DNA from: Hungatella effluvii
GTDB taxonomy: Bacteria > Bacillota > Clostridia > Lachnospirales > Lachnospiraceae
DNA: 64,000 nucleotides
Direction: 5' to 3'
NCBI RefSeq assembly: GCF_003201875.1
Contig: NZ_QJKD01000006.1
Location: forward strand, 310,001 to 374,000
Below, piece by piece: positions 61,795 to 64,000 of this stretch; within the stretch, counting starts at the first letter, position 1, and every line of letters begins with the position of its first letter. The notes beneath the pieces were generated by a model, which was given only the letters and a program-made list of their open reading frames with translations, was not told the origin of the DNA and made no database searches. Both the position numbers and the translations under genes were made by a program.

Positions 61795-62041
61795 CACGGT
61801 CCTCCTTTCGGATGGCTCTGATCTTCTTTAGCGTAATGAAAAAGAGGATGCTGGTCACGCCCGCTCCCACCGCCGCCTCGGTAATGGCCAGGTCAGGCGA
61901 CTGAAGCAGAATCCATATGATACACATGATCAGGCTGTAGGACATGAAAATAACGATGGAGGTCAGTAAATCCTTCGTAAATGCAACCGATACCGCACAT
62001 ACGATCAGACAGATTAAAAGAATGATTTCAAAGAGTTTCAT
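61775..62041 (-). CDS. MbhD-like (DUF4040) subunit
   Basis: An 88-residue protein with three membrane segments matching the DUF4040/MbhD family: SPDLAITEAAVGAGVTSILFFITLKKI. In MrpA this segment is fused C-terminally; here it is a separate gene. Overlaps its neighbours on both sides by 14 to 20 nt. Confidence 0.88.
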   Translation of the reverse strand: MKLFEIILLICLIVCAVSVAFTKDLLTSIVIFMSYSLIMCIIWILLQSPDLAITEAAVGAGVTSILFFITLKKIRAIRKEDRDEQDEG

Positions 62042-62399
62042 CGCCCTCTTCCTCCTTCTGCTTCTTATCGGTCTTTCCCTTCCGGATCACGAGGATCTCA
62101 CCCAGATTTTCGTCGGTCATGGCTTCCAGGCGGCTGATCATATGGCCGGATACCGGACCCGCAGTCCAGAAAAACAGGATAACCAGGAATAATTTTAAAG
62201 AATCCATGGAAAATCCACGAATCAGGATGAGTCCCGCAAATACGAACAAAATCCCCAGCGTGTCTCCCATAGCCGCCGCATGCATCCGGTTCAGCGCCCG
62301 GTGAAAGCGGTTTACTCCAAACACGGCCAGTATCATAAAAACAAGGCCCGTCACGAGACAGGCGGCCGAAAGTACGAATCTGATCCACTGCCACGTCAT
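62028..62399 (-). CDS. MrpG-like subunit
   Basis: A 123-residue protein with three membrane segments. NRFHRALNRMHAAAMGDTLGILFVFAGL is the MnhG signature. Hydrophilic, Lys/Glu-rich tail. Overlaps the MrpF-like gene by 4 nt. Confidence 0.9.
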   Translation of the reverse strand: MTWQWIRFVLSAACLVTGLVFMILAVFGVNRFHRALNRMHAAAMGDTLGILFVFAGLILIRGFSMDSLKLFLVILFFWTAGPVSGHMISRLEAMTDENLGEILVIRKGKTDKKQKEEEGDETL

Positions 62400-62755
62400 A
62401 GGGAATCCTCCTCTTCCGCCTGTATGCCTACGTTGTCCTCGATCGCTCCCAAATCGGCTTTCCGGTTCTTCTTCTGGAGATAGACTCCTGTGTATACCTT
62501 GCAGAGAACAACAACGCCTAAAAAGCTGATCATGGCATAGATCAGGCTCACATCCACCAAATAGTTTTCATCCAGGTAAACGGAAAGGATGGCGATGACC
62601 ATGATCACCATGGTTCCTGTCATATTGACTGCGATAATCCGGTCCGAGATCTTCGGCCCCAGAACGGAACGAATGATGCTGATAATCATCAGAACTGCCA
62701 GAATCAGGGCTGCCCCGGTTAAAAGCATCTCATAAGCCTGTCCTATTTTGTCCAT
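62396..62755 (-). CDS. MrpF-like subunit
   Basis: A 119-residue protein with three membrane segments and RSVLGPKISDRIIAVNMTGTMVI, the MnhF signature. The C-terminal 25 residues are soluble and acidic. Overlaps the MrpE gene end by 13 nt. Confidence 0.9.
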   Translation of the reverse strand: MDKIGQAYEMLLTGAALILAVLMIISIIRSVLGPKISDRIIAVNMTGTMVIMVIAILSVYLDENYLVDVSLIYAMISFLGVVVLCKVYTGVYLQKKNRKADLGAIEDNVGIQAEEEDSL

Positions 62756-63228
62756 TTCGCTTCCATGTCCTCCATTTCCTTCAGCAGCTTTACGAATACA
62801 GAAGTCTCCATCCCTTCGGCCAGTTCTTTATCCAGACAGTGCACGCAGAACCGGTCGTCCTCCACGGACACGGTAATGGTTCCCGGCGTCAGCGTGATGG
62901 AATTGGCCAGCAGAACCCGCGCCAGTCCTGTCCTTAAATCCGTGTCAAAATACACGAAGGCCGGCTCCGGCTGAAGCTCCGGCGACAGGATGATCTTTAA
63001 CACGCACACGTTGGCCTTTACGATCTCCTTCACGAGAACTCCGAAATAACGGATAAACAGCGGGATCAGACGAAACAGCAGCAGCTCCTTTTTCAGGCTG
63101 TATTCCATGTAGCGGCACATAAAATAAAAAAGTGCGGCTGAAATCAAAACGCCAAAGATACAGATTTCCGCCGTCACTTTACCGTTTAAAATCATCCACA
63201 CTGCAAAAAATAAAAGAAACACAGGCAT
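62743..63228 (-). CDS. MrpE-like subunit
   Basis: A 161-residue protein of the MnhE family. Two membrane helices at the N-terminus, then a soluble domain with LRTGLARVLLANSITLTPGTITVSVEDDRFCVHCLD, the family core. First gene of the ten-gene operon, 25 nt or so after the predicted transcription start. Confidence 0.9.
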   Translation of the reverse strand: MPVFLLFFAVWMILNGKVTAEICIFGVLISAALFYFMCRYMEYSLKKELLLFRLIPLFIRYFGVLVKEIVKANVCVLKIILSPELQPEPAFVYFDTDLRTGLARVLLANSITLTPGTITVSVEDDRFCVHCLDKELAEGMETSVFVKLLKEMEDMEAKWTK

Positions 63229-63260
63229 ATCCCCCTTCCGCCCAGTTTGATTTACTATGT

Positions 63261-63289
63261 ATTATACCTCTCATTTTGGGGAAATACAA
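63261..63289 (-). promoter_or_regulatory. Sigma-A promoter of the Mrp-like operon
   Basis: On the minus strand, TTGTAT (63284-63289), 17-nt spacer, TATAAT (63261-63266). No cation riboswitch or other leader fits in the short untranslated region. Confidence 0.75.
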
Positions 63290-63367
63290 GGCTGTCTGCA
63301 CGTTTCGGTCCGCGGCGGCAGATCCGGATATTACGGCAGAACTTTACATTCTTTTGAAGCTTTCTGG

Positions 63368-63396
63368 TTGTATCATTTTTCCTATTGCGATATAAT
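63368..63396 (+). promoter_or_regulatory. Sigma-A promoter of the RelA/SpoT-domain gene
   Basis: TTGTAT (63368-63373), 17-nt spacer, TATAAT (63391-63396), 34 nt ahead of the start codon. Confidence 0.75.
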
Positions 63397-63429
63397 AAAC
63401 ATGTAACAAGAAACCAATGAGGAATGTGT

Positions 63430-64000
63430 ATGGATTTGATTAACCAGTTTATTGAAAATTATAAGAAAAAGTTGAACTTTTACGAGACGGCCGGGCACAT
63501 CGCAGCCAGGCAGCTGGAATCCGCGCTTCAGGCAGCCGGTATCCGCGCCATGGTGACATCCAGGGCCAAGAATCCTGTGAGATTAAAAAGCAAGGTATTG
63601 AGAAGGAACAGCCGGCGGCCGGTTCCCTATAAAAACATGAGGGAAATTTACGAGGATATCGCCGATTTATCCGGAGTCCGGGTATCCCTCTACTTCCCCG
63701 GAGACCGCGACAAGGCCAACAGCCTGATCGCCGATCTGTTTACCATTATAGAGACGAAGCAGTTCCCGGAGCAGTCCAAGCCGCCCACCTACAACAAGCG
63801 TTTTTCCGGCTATTGGGCCAACCATTACAGGGCTCATATGAAGGAAGAATCCTTAGACAAGTCACAGCAGAAATACGCCGCCGCGCGGATTGAGATTCAG
63901 GTGGCTTCTGTTTTGATGCATGCATGGTCCGAGGTCGAACACGATCTCGTCTACAAGCCTCTTTCGGGAACCCTGTCGGAAGAAGAGCTGGCTATCATCG
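63430..64000 (+). CDS. RelA/SpoT-domain (p)ppGpp synthetase, 3' end beyond window
   Basis: An open frame of at least 190 codons from ATG at 63430 (GAGGA upstream). The RelA/SpoT nucleotidyltransferase domain is recognisable: ArgXLys region RAKNPVRLKSKVLRR, then IYEDIADLSGVRVSLYFP with the catalytic Asp, and IEIQVASVLMHAWSEVEHDLVYK with the metal-binding Glu and the conserved EH. There is no HD hydrolase domain N-terminally, so this is a synthetase-only protein unless something follows. The C-terminus is cut by the window edge. Divergent from the Mrp-like operon. Confidence 0.88.
   Translation, partial: MDLINQFIENYKKKLNFYETAGHIAARQLESALQAAGIRAMVTSRAKNPVRLKSKVLRRNSRRPVPYKNMREIYEDIADLSGVRVSLYFPGDRDKANSLIADLFTIIETKQFPEQSKPPTYNKRFSGYWANHYRAHMKEESLDKSQQKYAAARIEIQVASVLMHAWSEVEHDLVYKPLSGTLSEEELAII

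Overview
The window reads as a chromosomal segment of a low-to-mid GC Firmicute of class Clostridia, most likely family Lachnospiraceae. Evidence: PolC-type polymerase III, CodY, the rpsB-tsf / pyrH-frr-uppS-cdsA-dxr-rseP-ispG-polC gene order, CsoR-CopA copper control, LexA-type boxes of the Gram-positive CGAAC-N4-GTTCG form, and near-universal AGGAGG ribosome binding sites with TTGACA/TATAAT promoters. Genus or species cannot be fixed from the sequence alone. Nearly all genes are on the minus strand, which suggests that this strand is the leading one here. No rRNA, CRISPR array, insertion-sequence transposase or prophage is visible.

Layout. 1-5.1 kb: 3' part of topB, a YbaK-type deacylase, a coiled-coil protein built from nine 45-bp repeats, an ABC-transporter relic, a ferredoxin-nitroreductase, an EamA transporter and two strong hairpins. 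5.1-12.6 kb: galM, asd, degV and the parE-parC topoisomerase IV operon. 12.6-17.7 kb: four single tRNA genes (Gly-CCC, Thr-CGT, Glu-CTC, Pro-CGG), a lipoprotein, acylphosphatase, a tiny unannotated gene, an SOS-type dinB operon (dinB, 105-aa unknown, hemerythrin) and an amidase. 17.8-21.8 kb: copA-csoR-copZ copper operon and an S66 peptidase. 21.9-33.1 kb: the isoprenoid / envelope / translation / replication cluster pyrH-frr-(palindromic element)-uppS-cdsA-dxr-rseP-ispG-polC. 33.3-39.1 kb: an oppBCDFA peptide importer lying between tsf and pyrH, which are adjacent in Bacillus. 39.4-47.1 kb: tsf, rpsB, codY, topA, dprA, yifB. 47.3-53.6 kb: a lipase-like hydrolase, a two-gene radical-SAM DNA-repair cassette with LexA-like boxes on both sides of its promoter, galE, a lipoprotein, an ArsC/Spx-like protein and a GNAT acetyltransferase. 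53.7-63.2 kb: a ten-gene Mrp/Mbh-like cation antiporter operon with four NuoL/M/N-type subunits. 63.4 kb to the edge: a truncated RelA/SpoT-domain synthetase.

Themes. DNA topology and repair dominate: topB, parEC, topA, dinB, dprA, polC and the radical-SAM cassette. LexA-like boxes in the dinB promoter and around the radical-SAM promoter suggest one SOS regulon. The radical-SAM/partner pair, the uncharacterised 105-aa dinB-operon protein, the 159-bp palindromic element, and the stand-alone four-subunit antiporter operon are the parts most worth following up.
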